A stretch of DNA of 64,000 nt. Origin: Microbacterium ureisolvens. Lineage in GTDB: Bacteria; Actinomycetota; Actinomycetes; Actinomycetales; Microbacteriaceae. The notes below the pieces were generated by a model that saw nothing but the letters and a program-made list of their open reading frames with translations, ran no database searches and was not told where the DNA came from. Both the position numbers and the translations under genes were made by a program. This document shows positions 1-9,724 of this stretch, one piece after another (position 1 is the stretch's first letter; each line of letters starts with the position of its first letter). The stretch lies in the NCBI RefSeq assembly GCF_019511645.1, contig NZ_JAEUAX010000008.1, positions 81,641-145,640 of the forward strand, in the 5' to 3' direction.

Positions 1-115
1 CTCCTTCGCGCGCCTCCGGCGACGCGCCCAGCCCTATCCTGTCGGGACGGATGCCGCGGCGGAACCCCTGCGCGCCGCGCGGGTTCTCCCGGCGCGGCGG
101 CGCCCGCAGAACGCG

Positions 116-149
116 GAGAAGCCCCCGGGATCACTCCCGGGGGCTTCTC
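116..149 (-). terminator. tuf transcription terminator
   Basis: A perfect 15-bp inverted repeat (arms 116-130 and 135-149, loop TCAC) lies 22 bases beyond the tuf stop codon. It ends the str operon. There is no clear T-run, as is usual in high-GC actinobacteria. The 115 bases beyond it to the window edge show no supported gene. Confidence 0.85.
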
Positions 150-171
150 GCAGCAGTTGCGCCGAAGAACC

Positions 172-1365
172 TTACTTGAGGATCTTCGTGACCGTGCCGG
201 CGCCGACGGTGCGGCCACCCTCACGGATGGCGTAGCCGAGGCCCTCCTCCATGGCGATCGGCTGGATCAGCTCGACCGTCATGTCGGTGGTGTCGCCGGG
301 CATGACCATCTCGGTGCCCTCGGGCAGCGTGATGACGCCGGTGACGTCGGTGGTGCGGAAGTAGAACTGCGGACGGTAGTTCGTGAAGAACGGGTTGTGA
401 CGGCCGCCCTCCTCCTTGGACAGGATGTACGCCGTGCCCTCGAAGTTGGTGTGCGGGGTGACCGAACCGGGCTTCACGACGACCTGGCCGCGCTCGACGT
501 CGTCACGCTTGGTGCCGCGCAGGAGCAGACCACAGTTCTCGCCGGCCCAGGCCTCGTCGAGCTGCTTGTGGAACATCTCGATACCGGTGACGATCGTCTT
601 CTGCGTCGGGCGCAGACCCACGATCTCGACCTCGGAGTTGATGGCCAGCGTGCCACGCTCGGCGCGGCCCGTGACGACCGTGCCGCGGCCGGTGATGGTG
701 AAGACGTCCTCGATGGGCATGAGGAACGGCTTGTCCTTGTCACGCACCGGGTCGGGGATCGACTCGTCGACCGCCTCCATGAGCTCGAGGATCTTCGCGG
801 TCCACTCGGCGTCGCCCTCGAGAGCCTTGAGGCCCGAGACGCGGACGACCGGAGCGTTGTCGCCGTCGAAGTCCTGCGACGAGAGGAGCTCGCGAACCTC
901 GAGCTCGACGAGCTCCAGGATCTCCTCGTCGTCGACCATGTCCGACTTGTTCAGCGCGACGAGCAGGTAGGGCACGCCGACCTGCTTGGCGAGCAGCACG
1001 TGCTCACGCGTCTGAGCCATCGGGCCGTCGGTGGCGGCGACCACGAGGATCGCGCCGTCCATCTGAGCGGCACCGGTGATCATGTTCTTGATGTAGTCGG
1101 CGTGACCCGGGGCGTCGACGTGAGCGTAGTGACGCTTCGGGGTCTCGTACTCGACGTGCGAGATGTTGATCGTGATACCGCGCTGACGCTCCTCGGGAGC
1201 CGAGTCGATCGACGCGAAGTCGCGCTGCACGTTGGTGGCCGACGGGTACGTGTCGGCGAGCACCTTCGAGATTGCGGCGGTGAGCGTGGTCTTGCCGTGG
1301 TCGACGTGACCGATCGTTCCGATGTTCACGTGCGGCTTGGTGCGCTCGAACTTGGCCTTAGCCAC
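172..1365 (-). CDS. tuf: Elongation factor Tu
   Basis: EF-Tu is the GTPase that delivers aminoacyl-tRNA to the ribosomal A site. The 397-residue product has the normal family length, with the P-loop GHVDHGKTT near residues 19-27, the switch II stretch DAPGHADY, the NKSD guanine-specificity motif and the typical C-terminus ending in [10 protein letters not shown]. The start is a GTG preceded by the strong Shine-Dalgarno GAGGAGG five bases away. It is the last gene of the str operon, 158 bp behind fusA. That gap holds a strong hairpin (1481-1516), so tuf may also be transcribed from its own promoter, although I could not define one convincingly. Identity is certain. Confidence 0.99.
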   Translation of the reverse strand: MAKAKFERTKPHVNIGTIGHVDHGKTTLTAAISKVLADTYPSATNVQRDFASIDSAPEERQRGITINISHVEYETPKRHYAHVDAPGHADYIKNMITGAAQMDGAILVVAATDGPMAQTREHVLLAKQVGVPYLLVALNKSDMVDDEEILELVELEVRELLSSQDFDGDNAPVVRVSGLKALEGDAEWTAKILELMEAVDESIPDPVRDKDKPFLMPIEDVFTITGRGTVVTGRAERGTLAINSEVEIVGLRPTQKTIVTGIEMFHKQLDEAWAGENCGLLLRGTKRDDVERGQVVVKPGSVTPHTNFEGTAYILSKEEGGRHNPFFTNYRPQFYFRTTDVTGVITLPEGTEMVMPGDTTDMTVELIQPIAMEEGLGYAIREGGRTVGAGTVTKILK

Positions 1366-1480
1366 TGGGTCCTCCTCAGGACGTTCGTGTAGAGGTTCCG
1401 GGCGCTGGTGTGCGCCGGTCGTCTACGGGGATATCTCCACCTTAGTAGAGACGGTTCTGGTGATTCTGTGTGAAGTTGTG

Positions 1481-1516
1481 CCGCCGGGATGCCGCGTCAC
1501 CGAGGCATCCCGGCGG
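1481..1516 (-). terminator. Hairpin between fusA and tuf
   Basis: A 13-bp perfect stem (1481-1493 with 1504-1516, 10-nt loop) lies eight bases after the fusA stop codon. No T-run follows in the minus direction. It may be a partial terminator, attenuator or RNA-stability element that lets tuf be expressed differently from the upstream genes. Its loop-side ends carry the GGATGC/GCATCC core that recurs across the window. Confidence 0.6.
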
Positions 1517-1523
1517 AAAAGGG

Positions 1524-3638
1524 TTACTCGCCCTTGACCTTCTGGATGATCTCGTCGGCCACGTTGCGAGGAACCTCGGCGTAGCTGTCGAACTCCATCG
1601 AGTAGACGGCGCGGCCCGAGGTCTTCGAACGCAGGTCGCCGATGTAGCCGAACATCTCGGACAGCGGGACCAGCGCGCGGACGACCTTGACGCCCTGGGC
1701 GTCTTCCATGGACTGGATCTGGCCACGACGCGAGTTCAGGTCGCCGATGACGTCGCCCATGTACTCCTCGGGAGTACGCACCTCGACGGCCATGAGCGGC
1801 TCGAGGATGACGGGGTTCGCCTTGCGGACGGCCTCCTTGAAGCCCATGGAGCCCGCGATCTTGAACGCCATCTCGGACGAGTCGACGTCGTGCGAGGCAC
1901 CGTCGATGAGGATCGCCTTCACGCCCACCATGGGGTAGCCGGCGAGCACGCCGACGTTCATGGCGTCCTGGAAGCCCTGGTTGGTCGGCTCGATGTACTC
2001 GCGCGGGATGCGGCCACCGGTGACCTTGTTCTCGAACTCGTACGTCTTGTCGGCCGTGACCTCGAGGGGCTCCAGCGCGAACTGGATCTTGGCGAACTGA
2101 CCCGAACCACCGGTCTGCTTCTTGTGCGTGTAGTCGTGACGCTCGACGGTCTTGCGGATCGTCTCGCGGTACGCCACCTGGGGCTTTCCGACGTTGGCCT
2201 CGACCTTGAACTCGCGCTTCATGCGGTCCACGAGGATGTCGAGGTGCAGCTCGCCCATGCCCTTGATGACCGTCTGGCCGGTCTCGGCGTTCTGCTCGAC
2301 GCGGAACGTCGGGTCCTCTTCGGCGAGCTTCTGGATCGCGAGACCCAGCTTCTCCTGGTCGGCCTTGGTCTTCGGCTCGATGGCGACCTCGATGACCGGC
2401 TCCGGGAACGTCATCGACTCGAGGACGACCTGGTTCGCGCTGTCGGCCAGGGTGTCACCGGTGGTGGTGTCCTTGAGGCCGATGACCGCGTAGATGTGGC
2501 CCGCGGTGACCGAGTCGACCGGCATCTCCTTGTTGGCGTGCATCTGGAAGATCTTCCCGATGCGCTCCTTCTTGCCCTTGGTCGCGTTGACGACCTGGGC
2601 GCCCGAGTCGAGGTGACCCGAGTAGACGCGGATGTAGGTGAGGCGACCGAAGAACGGGTGCGTCACGATCTTGAACGCGAGCGCCGCGAACGGCTCGTCG
2701 CGGTCGGCGTGGCGCTCGATGATGATCTCTTCGTCCTTCGGGTCCTTCGCCTCGATGGCGGGGACGTCGAGGGGCGACGGGAGGTAGTCCACGACGGCGT
2801 CGAGCATCGGCTGCACGCCGCGGTTCTTGAACGCCGAGCCGCAGAGCACGGGGTAGAGCTCCGAGGCGATGGTCAGCTTGCGGATGGCGCCCTTGATCTC
2901 GGCGACCGTGAGCTCCTCACCGCCGAAGTACTTCTCGAGGAGGTGCTCGTCGGACTCCGCGACCGTCTCGAGCAGCTTCTCGCGGTACTCGGCGGCCTTG
3001 TCGGCGAGGTCGGCCGGGATCTCCTGGATCTCGTACTTGGCGCCCATGGTCACGTCGCCCTTGGCGTCGCCGGGCCACACCAGGGCGCGCATCTCGACGA
3101 GGTCGATGACACCCACGAAGTCGTTCTCCGCGCCGATGGGCAGCTGGAGCACGAGCGGCTTGGCCTTCAGGCGGTTGACGATGGTGTCGACCGTGAAGTA
3201 GAAGTCGGCGCCCAGCTTGTCCATCTTGTTGACGAAGCAGATGCGGGGCACGTCGTACTTGTCGGCCTGGCGCCAGACGGTCTCGGACTGGGGCTCGACG
3301 CCCTCCTTGCCGTCGAAGACGGCGACCGCGCCGTCGAGGACGCGCAGCGAACGCTCGACCTCGACCGTGAAGTCGACGTGGCCGGGCGTGTCGATGATGT
3401 TGATCTGGTTCTTGTTCCAGAAGCACGTGACGGCGGCCGACGTGATCGTGATGCCGCGCTCCTGCTCCTGCTCCATCCAGTCGGTGGTGGCAGCGCCGTC
3501 GTGCGTCTCGCCGATCTTGTGGTTGACGCCCGTGTAGAACAGGATGCGCTCGGTCGTCGTCGTCTTGCCGGCATCGATGTGCGCCATAATGCCGATGTTG
3601 CGGACCTTGTTGAGGTCGGTGAGCACTTCTTGTGCCAC
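1524..3638 (-). CDS. fusA: Elongation factor G
   Basis: EF-G is the translocation GTPase of the ribosome. The 704-residue protein shows the G1 motif [13 protein letters not shown] near the N-terminus, the G3 motif DTPGHVDF, the [10 protein letters not shown] guanine motif and the full run of domains II-V, ending near the family's usual length. The start codon is GTG with Shine-Dalgarno AAGGA six bases upstream. It follows rpsG after 74 bp and precedes tuf, the canonical str operon order. A perfect 14-bp hairpin separates it from rpsG. Nothing in the sequence suggests a second, specialised EF-G. Confidence 0.99.
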   Translation of the reverse strand: MAQEVLTDLNKVRNIGIMAHIDAGKTTTTERILFYTGVNHKIGETHDGAATTDWMEQEQERGITITSAAVTCFWNKNQINIIDTPGHVDFTVEVERSLRVLDGAVAVFDGKEGVEPQSETVWRQADKYDVPRICFVNKMDKLGADFYFTVDTIVNRLKAKPLVLQLPIGAENDFVGVIDLVEMRALVWPGDAKGDVTMGAKYEIQEIPADLADKAAEYREKLLETVAESDEHLLEKYFGGEELTVAEIKGAIRKLTIASELYPVLCGSAFKNRGVQPMLDAVVDYLPSPLDVPAIEAKDPKDEEIIIERHADRDEPFAALAFKIVTHPFFGRLTYIRVYSGHLDSGAQVVNATKGKKERIGKIFQMHANKEMPVDSVTAGHIYAVIGLKDTTTGDTLADSANQVVLESMTFPEPVIEVAIEPKTKADQEKLGLAIQKLAEEDPTFRVEQNAETGQTVIKGMGELHLDILVDRMKREFKVEANVGKPQVAYRETIRKTVERHDYTHKKQTGGSGQFAKIQFALEPLEVTADKTYEFENKVTGGRIPREYIEPTNQGFQDAMNVGVLAGYPMVGVKAILIDGASHDVDSSEMAFKIAGSMGFKEAVRKANPVILEPLMAVEVRTPEEYMGDVIGDLNSRRGQIQSMEDAQGVKVVRALVPLSEMFGYIGDLRSKTSGRAVYSMEFDSYAEVPRNVADEIIQKVKGE

Positions 3639-3671
3639 GGGGTGTCCTTAGCTGTTGAAGATGGTAGCGGG

Positions 3672-3704
3672 CCCGCCGCTCCCGCTGGTCGCGGGAGCGG
3701 CGGG
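3672..3704 (-). terminator. Hairpin between rpsG and fusA
   Basis: A perfect 14-bp GC-rich stem (3672-3685 with 3691-3704, 5-nt loop) starts eight bases past the rpsG stop codon and ends 33 bases before the fusA start region. Inside a canonical operon it more likely acts as an attenuator or mRNA-processing and stability element than as an absolute terminator. Confidence 0.6.
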
Positions 3705-3712
3705 GATGCTGG

Positions 3713-4183
3713 TTACCAGCGGTAGTGCGCGAAGGCGCGGTTCGACTCGGCCATCTTGTGGGTGTCTTCGCGGCGCTTGACCGCGGCACCGAGGCCGTTC
3801 GAGGCGTCCAGGATCTCGTTCTGGAGGCGCTCGGTCATCGTCTTCTCACGACGGCCCTTGGCGTAGCTCACGAGCCAGCGGAGGGCGAGGGTGTTGGCGC
3901 GGTGAGGCTTGACCTCGACCGGCACCTGGTAGGTCGAGCCACCGACGCGGCGCGACTTGACCTCGAGGGTCGGGCGCACGTTGTCGAGCGCCTTCTTGAG
4001 CGTGGCGACGGCGTCCTGGCCGTTCTTCGCCTCGACACCCTTGAGGGCGTTGTACACGATCGACTCGGCGAGCGACTTCTTGCCGTCGACGAGGATCTTG
4101 TTCACGAGCTGGCTGACGATCGGTGCGCCGTAGACCGGGTCGTTGACGACGGGGCGCTTCGGGGCGGGTCCCTTACGAGGCAT
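3713..4183 (-). CDS. rpsG: 30S ribosomal protein S7
   Basis: S7 is the primary 16S rRNA-binding protein that nucleates assembly of the 30S head. The product has the standard 156 residues, starts [19 protein letters not shown] and ends with the conserved AHYRW. In Escherichia coli S7 is the translational repressor of the str operon; whether that holds here is unknown. It lies five bases after rpsL, so the two are translated from one message. The start is ATG. Confidence 0.99.
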   Translation of the reverse strand: MPRKGPAPKRPVVNDPVYGAPIVSQLVNKILVDGKKSLAESIVYNALKGVEAKNGQDAVATLKKALDNVRPTLEVKSRRVGGSTYQVPVEVKPHRANTLALRWLVSYAKGRREKTMTERLQNEILDASNGLGAAVKRREDTHKMAESNRAFAHYRW

Positions 4184-4188
4184 CTTTC

Positions 4189-4557
4189 TCAGCCCTTCTT
4201 CGCGCCGTAGCGGCTGCGAGCCTGCTTACGGTTCTTGACTGCCTGGGTGTCGAGCGCACCGCGGACGATCTTGTAGCGGACACCGGGGAGGTCCTTCACA
4301 CGACCGCCGCGCACCAGCACGAGCGAGTGCTCCTGCAGGTTGTGGCCCTCGCCGGGGATGTACGCGGTGACCTCGGTGCCGTTGCGGAGCTTGACACGGG
4401 CGACCTTGCGCATCGCCGAGTTCGGCTTCTTCGGGGTGGTGGTGTACACGCGGGTGCAGACACCCGCCTGCTGCGGGTTCGCCTTGAGCGCCGGCGCCTT
4501 GGTCTTCGAGACCTTGGGCGAGCGACCCTTGCGAACCAACTGCTGAATGGTTGGCAC
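4189..4557 (-). CDS. rpsL: 30S ribosomal protein S12
   Basis: S12 lies at the decoding centre and controls accuracy. I place the start at the GTG at 4555-4557 (protein [10 protein letters not shown]...), which has Shine-Dalgarno AAGGAG four bases upstream and gives the family length of 122 residues; a longer open frame continues upstream but has no S12 similarity. The two lysines at which streptomycin-resistance changes usually occur are both present, in the TTPKKPNS and LPGVRYKI segments, so the gene looks wild type. It is the first gene of the str operon, with a promoter about 280 bp upstream. Confidence 0.98.
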   Translation of the reverse strand: MPTIQQLVRKGRSPKVSKTKAPALKANPQQAGVCTRVYTTTPKKPNSAMRKVARVKLRNGTEVTAYIPGEGHNLQEHSLVLVRGGRVKDLPGVRYKIVRGALDTQAVKNRKQARSRYGAKKG

Positions 4558-4833
4558 GTTCTCTCCTTGTTGAGCTGTGCGGTGCCTATCGGCTCCGCAC
4601 AGGTGCTGCACGGTGACAGCGTCGTGGTCTCCCCCGCGGCTCATGGATCTTTCGATTCGTGACGCTGCGGGCTCACGCTGACCCACCGACGCGCCAGAAT
4701 GACTGTCGCGCTTTTCGTTGGTGGGTATGCCGTGGGGGTGGCCTGTTCGCAGGCCGTTCCCTGAGATGCGGCGCTCGCGCCGGTTCCCGCACCGAGGCAC
4801 GGTCGACGGCGCGCGTGAGCGCACACCCGATCC
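4558..4833 (-). promoter_or_regulatory. Long structured leader of the str operon
   Basis: No gene is supported in the 381 bases between rpsL and the upstream gene. If transcription begins just downstream of the -10 box at 4834-4839, the rpsL message carries a leader of roughly 270 nt. It can fold a stem pairing 4681-4690 with 4717-4726 (ACCCACC against GGTGGGT plus flanking pairs) and a 6-bp hairpin at 4740-4755 with a 4-nt loop. A regulatory role is inference. Confidence 0.45.
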
Positions 4834-4862
4834 ATGATACGTGGGTTTCGGGGGCCGGGCAA
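4834..4862 (-). promoter_or_regulatory. Promoter of the str operon
   Basis: Read on the minus strand there is a -35 TTGCCC (4857-4862), a 17-bp spacer and a -10 TATCAT (4834-4839). Both hexamers and the spacing fit the housekeeping sigma factor. No competing candidate of this quality lies between here and rpsL. Confidence 0.7.
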
Positions 4863-4938
4863 ACGCAGAAGCACGCCGCAGGCGCAACCCCGTGACGACA
4901 CGCCGCGGCACGACCGAGATCACCCTCGGCCGCGCCCA

Positions 4939-5517
4939 TCAGCCCGTCGTCAGCAGGGCGATGAGTGCCAGCGCGGCGGCGATGACGAGGATGGATGCTG
5001 CGGCCACGACGGCGATCGTCCGCCGGCGGCGGCGACGCCTGCGGACCGCATCGGCGGCCGCGGTGTCGACGTGGTGCTGAGGCGCACGGCGGGCCGGCTC
5101 GGCGCGCACCGCGGTGACCGGAGGGACGGCGCGCGCCCGGTACGACGCGGATGCCGAGGTGGGCCGAGCGGCGACACGGCCGCGCGCGGGGGATGCTTGG
5201 GCGGCAGGTTCCGCGGCGAGCGACGGCGACGGAGCCCGCCTCGGCGCCGCGGAGGCGTCCACAGGCTCAGGTGCCGGCGGATGCGCGGTGCGCCGCGGTC
5301 CGGCCGGCGCCGACTCGGTCGCGGCCTGCGTGGGCACCTCGGATTCCGAGGGGACGACCCATCTGGCCGAGATCACGGTGGCGTCCGCCGCATCGGCCTG
5401 GACCTGGGCGCGCCGTGACGGCAGGGTCCGGTCGTCGGGCGCGTCGTCGTGCTCCGGCGCCGGCGCCGGGTCGTTCCGTCGGGAGAGGGCCGTGCGCTCG
5501 TCGTCGGGATCGATCAC
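4939..5517 (-). CDS. Small membrane protein, C-terminal anchor
   Basis: I do not recognise a family. The 192-residue protein is an acidic, then Ala/Pro/Arg-rich, low-complexity chain of about 150 residues, followed by an Arg cluster (residues ~159-166) and one hydrophobic segment at the very C-terminus (about 168-190). This is a tail-anchored arrangement with the bulk in the cytoplasm. The start is a GTG whose last bases form the stop codon of the FHA gene (GTGA overlap), so it is translationally coupled and is the last gene of the kinase/MoxR operon. Low complexity lowers certainty about function, but the frame's coupling and the plausible anchor support it as real. Confidence 0.7.
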   Translation of the reverse strand: MIDPDDERTALSRRNDPAPAPEHDDAPDDRTLPSRRAQVQADAADATVISARWVVPSESEVPTQAATESAPAGPRRTAHPPAPEPVDASAAPRRAPSPSLAAEPAAQASPARGRVAARPTSASASYRARAVPPVTAVRAEPARRAPQHHVDTAAADAVRRRRRRRRTIAVVAAASILVIAAALALIALLTTG

Positions 5518-7166
5518 CCGTCGCTCCGCCGCAGCCGGACCTCGGCGTCGCCCAGCAGGAAGCGGTCGCCGGCTTCGACCTCGACGCCGGCGGGGGCCTC
5601 GACCTCAGTGCCCATCACGGTGGCGAACAGCACGCCGTTGGTGGAGTCGAGGTCGGTCACGTACCACTTGTCGTCGCGCAGCTGGAGGCGCGCATGCGTC
5701 TTCGACACCGTGCCGTCCTGGATCGACACCAGCTGCGCGCCCGGGTGCTCCGGGTCGGCGGCGGGACGGCGGCCCAGGATGACGACCTCCGACGAGAGCG
5801 CCACCGGCTCGCCGGTCGGCGGCACGAGCGCCCAGTCGGTGCGCTTGCGGCGGGCGATGATCGTCTCCTCGAGGGTGTCCTGGTCGTCGGGGATCTCGGG
5901 CTTGGTGTGGAACGCCGACACCGACGACCGCGCCGAGCGCGGGGAGCCGGCATCGGGCGCGCCGGAGATCGCCGACACCGGGCCGGAGGCCTCGGGGAAG
6001 GCGTCCGCCTCGCTCATCGGGGAGCGCGCGGGCGCCCATGGCTCGTGGTCTTCGTTCGACGCCGACGGGGCCGGCACGCGCGTGACGGGCGGCCGGGTGA
6101 TCCCCTCCTCGCCCGTCGTGGCGGCCTCGGGCGCCGTGAACGGCTCCGCGGCGGTGCGAGCGGGACCGGCGGTCGCCGCGGCCGCGGCGGCGGGCGGGAC
6201 GGCCGCGAGCGGCGTGGCCGGCACCGCGGAGATCGGCGCGGGAGCGCCGGGCACGGCACCCGTGACCTCGTCGCTCAAGTCGATGCCGTCGAGCGCGAAG
6301 CCCTGCCAGCGGTCAGCGTCGCCGGAGCCGTTCCCGTTCCCGTTCCCGCTCATCTCGGCCGGCGGCGCGGAGACCGGGCGACCGGGCAGCGGCGGCGGCG
6401 TCCATCCCGCGGCGGGCGGGGCGACGTCGGCCTCACCGGATACGGATGCCGCGGCAGCGGGCGGGGCGGAAATACCGGGCACGGCGGGATTCACGGGCAC
6501 GGCGGAGGTCACCGGCGCGTGGGCGACAGGCGGCGCGGGGGGAGCAGGCGGCATGGCGGGCGCGGGGGCCGCCGGCGCGGCACCGGGCGCGGGCTGAGCG
6601 TACCCCGACGGGGGCGCGAACCCGTCGCCCGCGCTGGTCGGTGCGGGCGGGAACGCCGGCGGCGCGGGTGGATAGGCCGTCGGCGCATCTGTCCGCGCGG
6701 ACGCGGGAAAAGGCGGCAGCGACGCAAGACCGGCCTCGCCCGGGGTGCGGCGCGCACCGGCGCCGAAGGAGGCGCGAGTGGCGGCATCCGTCTCCCGTCC
6801 GACCCAGCGCGCACTCCCCCAGCCGACGATCGACGCCCAGACCGGGAACGCCAGGAAGCCGAGGACGGTCATGCCCGCGCCGTAGCCGAACGCGACGTTC
6901 ACGCGGAACAGCGCGATCGCCCACACCACGAGGAACGCGATGTTGACGAAAGGGATGAACGCCAGGATCACGAGCCACGGCGAGAGACCGGCGAGACGGA
7001 GCAGGACGATCGTGTTGAGGACCGGCACCCAGGCCTGCCAGGCCTCGACGCCGGACTTGCGGAACACCGCCGACAGCGCGAGCGCGGTCCAGACGTAGAG
7101 TCCGGCGAACAGGAGGAGGCTGATCAGGGTGCCTACGACGGCTGCGGTGGCATCTGGGGCGTTCAT
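5514..7166 (-). CDS. FHA-domain membrane protein
   Basis: The 550-residue protein has an N-terminal membrane domain (about residues 5-130, three to four hydrophobic segments, with the DUF5684-like look of VWTALALSAVFRKSGVEAWQ), a long Pro/Ala-rich linker, and a C-terminal forkhead-associated domain from about residue 430. The FHA signature is clear: the ILGRRP strand, then GTVSKTHARL and TDLDSTNGV. FHA domains bind phosphothreonine, and a Ser/Thr kinase is the first gene of this operon, so the natural inference is that it reads the kinase's output at the membrane. The ATG start overlaps the stop of the transglutaminase-fold gene (ATGA), and its own stop overlaps the next start (GTGA). Confidence 0.9.
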   Translation of the reverse strand: MNAPDATAAVVGTLISLLLFAGLYVWTALALSAVFRKSGVEAWQAWVPVLNTIVLLRLAGLSPWLVILAFIPFVNIAFLVVWAIALFRVNVAFGYGAGMTVLGFLAFPVWASIVGWGSARWVGRETDAATRASFGAGARRTPGEAGLASLPPFPASARTDAPTAYPPAPPAFPPAPTSAGDGFAPPSGYAQPAPGAAPAAPAPAMPPAPPAPPVAHAPVTSAVPVNPAVPGISAPPAAAASVSGEADVAPPAAGWTPPPLPGRPVSAPPAEMSGNGNGNGSGDADRWQGFALDGIDLSDEVTGAVPGAPAPISAVPATPLAAVPPAAAAAATAGPARTAAEPFTAPEAATTGEEGITRPPVTRVPAPSASNEDHEPWAPARSPMSEADAFPEASGPVSAISGAPDAGSPRSARSSVSAFHTKPEIPDDQDTLEETIIARRKRTDWALVPPTGEPVALSSEVVILGRRPAADPEHPGAQLVSIQDGTVSKTHARLQLRDDKWYVTDLDSTNGVLFATVMGTEVEAPAGVEVEAGDRFLLGDAEVRLRRSDG

Positions 7167-9724
7167 GGCATGGGACGCACGGGCTCGGCCCGTCGTCTCC
7201 CCCTCTCGGCGATTCTCGTGCGGCCGCCCGGTTCGGGCGCCATCGGACGGAACAACGATCTCAACGATACGGTCGCGAGCGCACCGCGCCAGAACCCGCG
7301 CTCGCGTCGCAGGGCGCGTCGCTCGGCGTCGACGGCCGCCCAGTAGCCCTTCACGTCGTCGACGGACAGGTCCGCGGGCGAGAAGACGGCGCGGTCCGCG
7401 TCCCGCGCGAGCGCGGCCCCGGCGGGCGTCGCGAACGCGGCGGCGAGCTCTGAGCGGGTGGCGGTGCGGGATGCCGCGCGGCCGGTGTCGAGCGCGGCGT
7501 CGACGTACTCGTCCCATCCACCGGCGATGCGGGCAGCGGGCGTGCCGGTGCGGCGACGGGACCGGCGGCGCGCAGCCTTCGTCCCGATCACGATGAGGAA
7601 GGGACCGAGCGCGAGCACGAGCACCACGAGCACGATGCCGCCGACGCGCAGCACCGGCCAGAGCCACGCGAGGTCCGCTCCCGCCTCTTCGTCGTCGGGG
7701 CTGTCGGTGGCCGAGTCCTCCTGCGCGGGATCCGGTGGCACGACCTCCTCGACCGACTCCGGGCGCACCTCGGTGACGTTCTCCGGGTCGCGCTGCTCGG
7801 TCGTATCGAGGCTCGGCGACTGCGCGTGCTGGGGCGTCACGTCGATGGCGACCCAGTCGCCGGCTGCCGACTGCACCTCGGTCCACGCGCTGAGATCCTG
7901 TGCGCGGCAGACGCCCTCGTCGCACGTAGCGAGCCCCGGCTCCGCGGCGGACAGCCGCGCGCCCATCACGACCCGGGACGGGAAGCCGAGCTCGCGGGCC
8001 ATGAGCGCCACGGCGACCGCGAACTGCTCGTCGTCGCCGACCGCCGCGACGTAGTTGCCGGATGCGACGGCCCGGGGGTCCGTCTCGCGTTCGAGCAGCC
8101 GCGCGAACATCGTGTCGACGCGGGCGAGCGAGTGGCCCGAGGCGCTGGGCTGGAACGTGTAGTCGGGGATGGCCGCCACCCACGCGGGCTCCTGTTCCCC
8201 CTCGGCGAGACCGTGGCTGAGATAGCCGCGCTCGCGAAGAAGCGCCACAACCGACTCGAGGGCGGGCCCGCCCGATCCGACGGCGTGCTCGTCCATCCAC
8301 GTGCGGAGGCTGTCCGGCGCGGCGACGCCGCCCGGGCTTCCCGGCGCGTCGAGCTGCGCGAGCTCCGTGCCGGCAGGCTCGACGCCGCGGACGACGAAGG
8401 CGTCCCCCGCCTCGAACCCTCCCCCCGCCGTCTGCACCGCCGCGGACGCCGAGGCGTTGTAGTAGAACTTGTCGGCCAGCGACGCGGCACGGTCGCCGTC
8501 GAATGCGACCGCCTCCAGGCGGCCGGCGGTCGGCATCCAGATCCCGTCCCAGTCGTCGATCTCGATCCGCGCCGCGACCGGCGTGCCTTCACCGGCGTCG
8601 AGGGCCGAGGGCACGCGGACGAACCGGCCGGCGTCGACGGCGCCCTCGCCGCCCGAGCGGAACACCTCGCCGTCGTACGCGTCGAGGGTCGCGAGCCGGA
8701 TCCGCTCGGGGAGCCCGCCCACCACGCCGTCGGTCACGACGGGCTCGACCGTGAACAGCACGTCGTCGGCGCGGGCGTCGGCGAAGAGCGCGCGGTACTG
8801 CGACAGCGGGCTCACCTCGGCGGACAGATCGATGTCGGGGCCGACGGCCGAGCGCAGCACCTCGCGCTCCGCACCGCGGGCGGCGAAGGGCACGATCGCG
8901 ACGGCGAGCACGAGAGCCACCGCCACCATGCCGGCGCCGAGGGCGGTGCGCCGGCGGTCGGCGGCTGAGGGGCGGCGCGAGATGCGGACGCCGCTGGATG
9001 CCGCGGCGCGCTGCAGCGCCCGCACACGCTCGTCGTGCGTGCGCCAGGCCAGCCACAGCAGGCATGCCACGAGGCCGGCGACGCCGATCCCGGTCTCGAG
9101 CGGCGCGTAGAGCAGGACCGGGCCGACCGCGAGCGGAGCGCTCACGGTGGCCCGGCCGAAGAATAGCCCGAACGTCACCATTCCGAGCGCGACCGGCACC
9201 GCGGCGTAGGCGGCGCGATCCTCGCGCCACGCGAGGAGCAGCACCGTGCAGGTGCCGACGAGGAACACGACGAGCGCGGGCACCAGCAGGTTGCGGTACG
9301 AGCCGACCGGCAGCTCGACGGTGACGAGATCCTTCCAGCCGAGCACCAGCCCGGCGGCCAGCTCGCCGAGACCGCGCACGACGTCGTCCGGGGAACCCAG
9401 ACGCGAGGGCACGGCGAGCGGCACTCCCAGCACGAGGATCGCGAGGGCCAGTGCGCCCGCGACCGCCCATCCGCTCCAGCGGCGCCACCATGCCACGGCG
9501 GCGATCCCGCCGGCGACGACGGTGCCCGCGACGAACAGGAGCGCGAAGGTGCCCGAGCGGTAGATCGGCCACGCCGCGACGGCCGCGATGACGGCGATCG
9601 CCGCGGCGAACCCCGCGCCGATCCACACACGGGCGCCGAACTTCGGTGCGCCGGGCCCCCGGCTCTCGGCCGCGCCCCGGGGCGCAGCATCCATCCGCGC
9701 CATCGCGGGGATCGGCCCGCTCAC
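7163..9724 (-). CDS. Membrane transglutaminase-fold protein, catalytic residues missing
   Basis: This 853-residue protein has several transmembrane segments in its first ~270 residues, an extracytoplasmic region with a transglutaminase-like domain around residues 540-640, another transmembrane segment near 700 and a cytoplasmic tail. Its position after MoxR and DUF58 genes matches the widespread MoxR-DUF58-transglutaminase set. In active family members the domain carries Cys, His and Asp; here the matching positions read Asp565 (in GDDEQFAVA), Ser612 (in LSAWTEV) and Asp628 (in WVAIDVTP). Only the Asp remains, so the fold is probably used for binding rather than catalysis. The start is GTG, overlapping the DUF58 stop (GTGA), and its stop overlaps the FHA start (ATGA). 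Confidence 0.88.
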   Translation of the reverse strand: MSGPIPAMARMDAAPRGAAESRGPGAPKFGARVWIGAGFAAAIAVIAAVAAWPIYRSGTFALLFVAGTVVAGGIAAVAWWRRWSGWAVAGALALAILVLGVPLAVPSRLGSPDDVVRGLGELAAGLVLGWKDLVTVELPVGSYRNLLVPALVVFLVGTCTVLLLAWREDRAAYAAVPVALGMVTFGLFFGRATVSAPLAVGPVLLYAPLETGIGVAGLVACLLWLAWRTHDERVRALQRAAASSGVRISRRPSAADRRRTALGAGMVAVALVLAVAIVPFAARGAEREVLRSAVGPDIDLSAEVSPLSQYRALFADARADDVLFTVEPVVTDGVVGGLPERIRLATLDAYDGEVFRSGGEGAVDAGRFVRVPSALDAGEGTPVAARIEIDDWDGIWMPTAGRLEAVAFDGDRAASLADKFYYNASASAAVQTAGGGFEAGDAFVVRGVEPAGTELAQLDAPGSPGGVAAPDSLRTWMDEHAVGSGGPALESVVALLRERGYLSHGLAEGEQEPAWVAAIPDYTFQPSASGHSLARVDTMFARLLERETDPRAVASGNYVAAVGDDEQFAVAVALMARELGFPSRVVMGARLSAAEPGLATCDEGVCRAQDLSAWTEVQSAAGDWVAIDVTPQHAQSPSLDTTEQRDPENVTEVRPESVEEVVPPDPAQEDSATDSPDDEEAGADLAWLWPVLRVGGIVLVVLVLALGPFLIVIGTKAARRRSRRRTGTPAARIAGGWDEYVDAALDTGRAASRTATRSELAAAFATPAGAALARDADRAVFSPADLSVDDVKGYWAAVDAERRALRRERGFWRGALATVSLRSLFRPMAPEPGGRTRIAERGRRRAEPVRPMP

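Noticed and set aside
51..170. A short plus-strand open frame starting in the first 100 bases
   Set aside because: It runs through the tuf terminator and has Arg-rich low-complexity sequence with no support.
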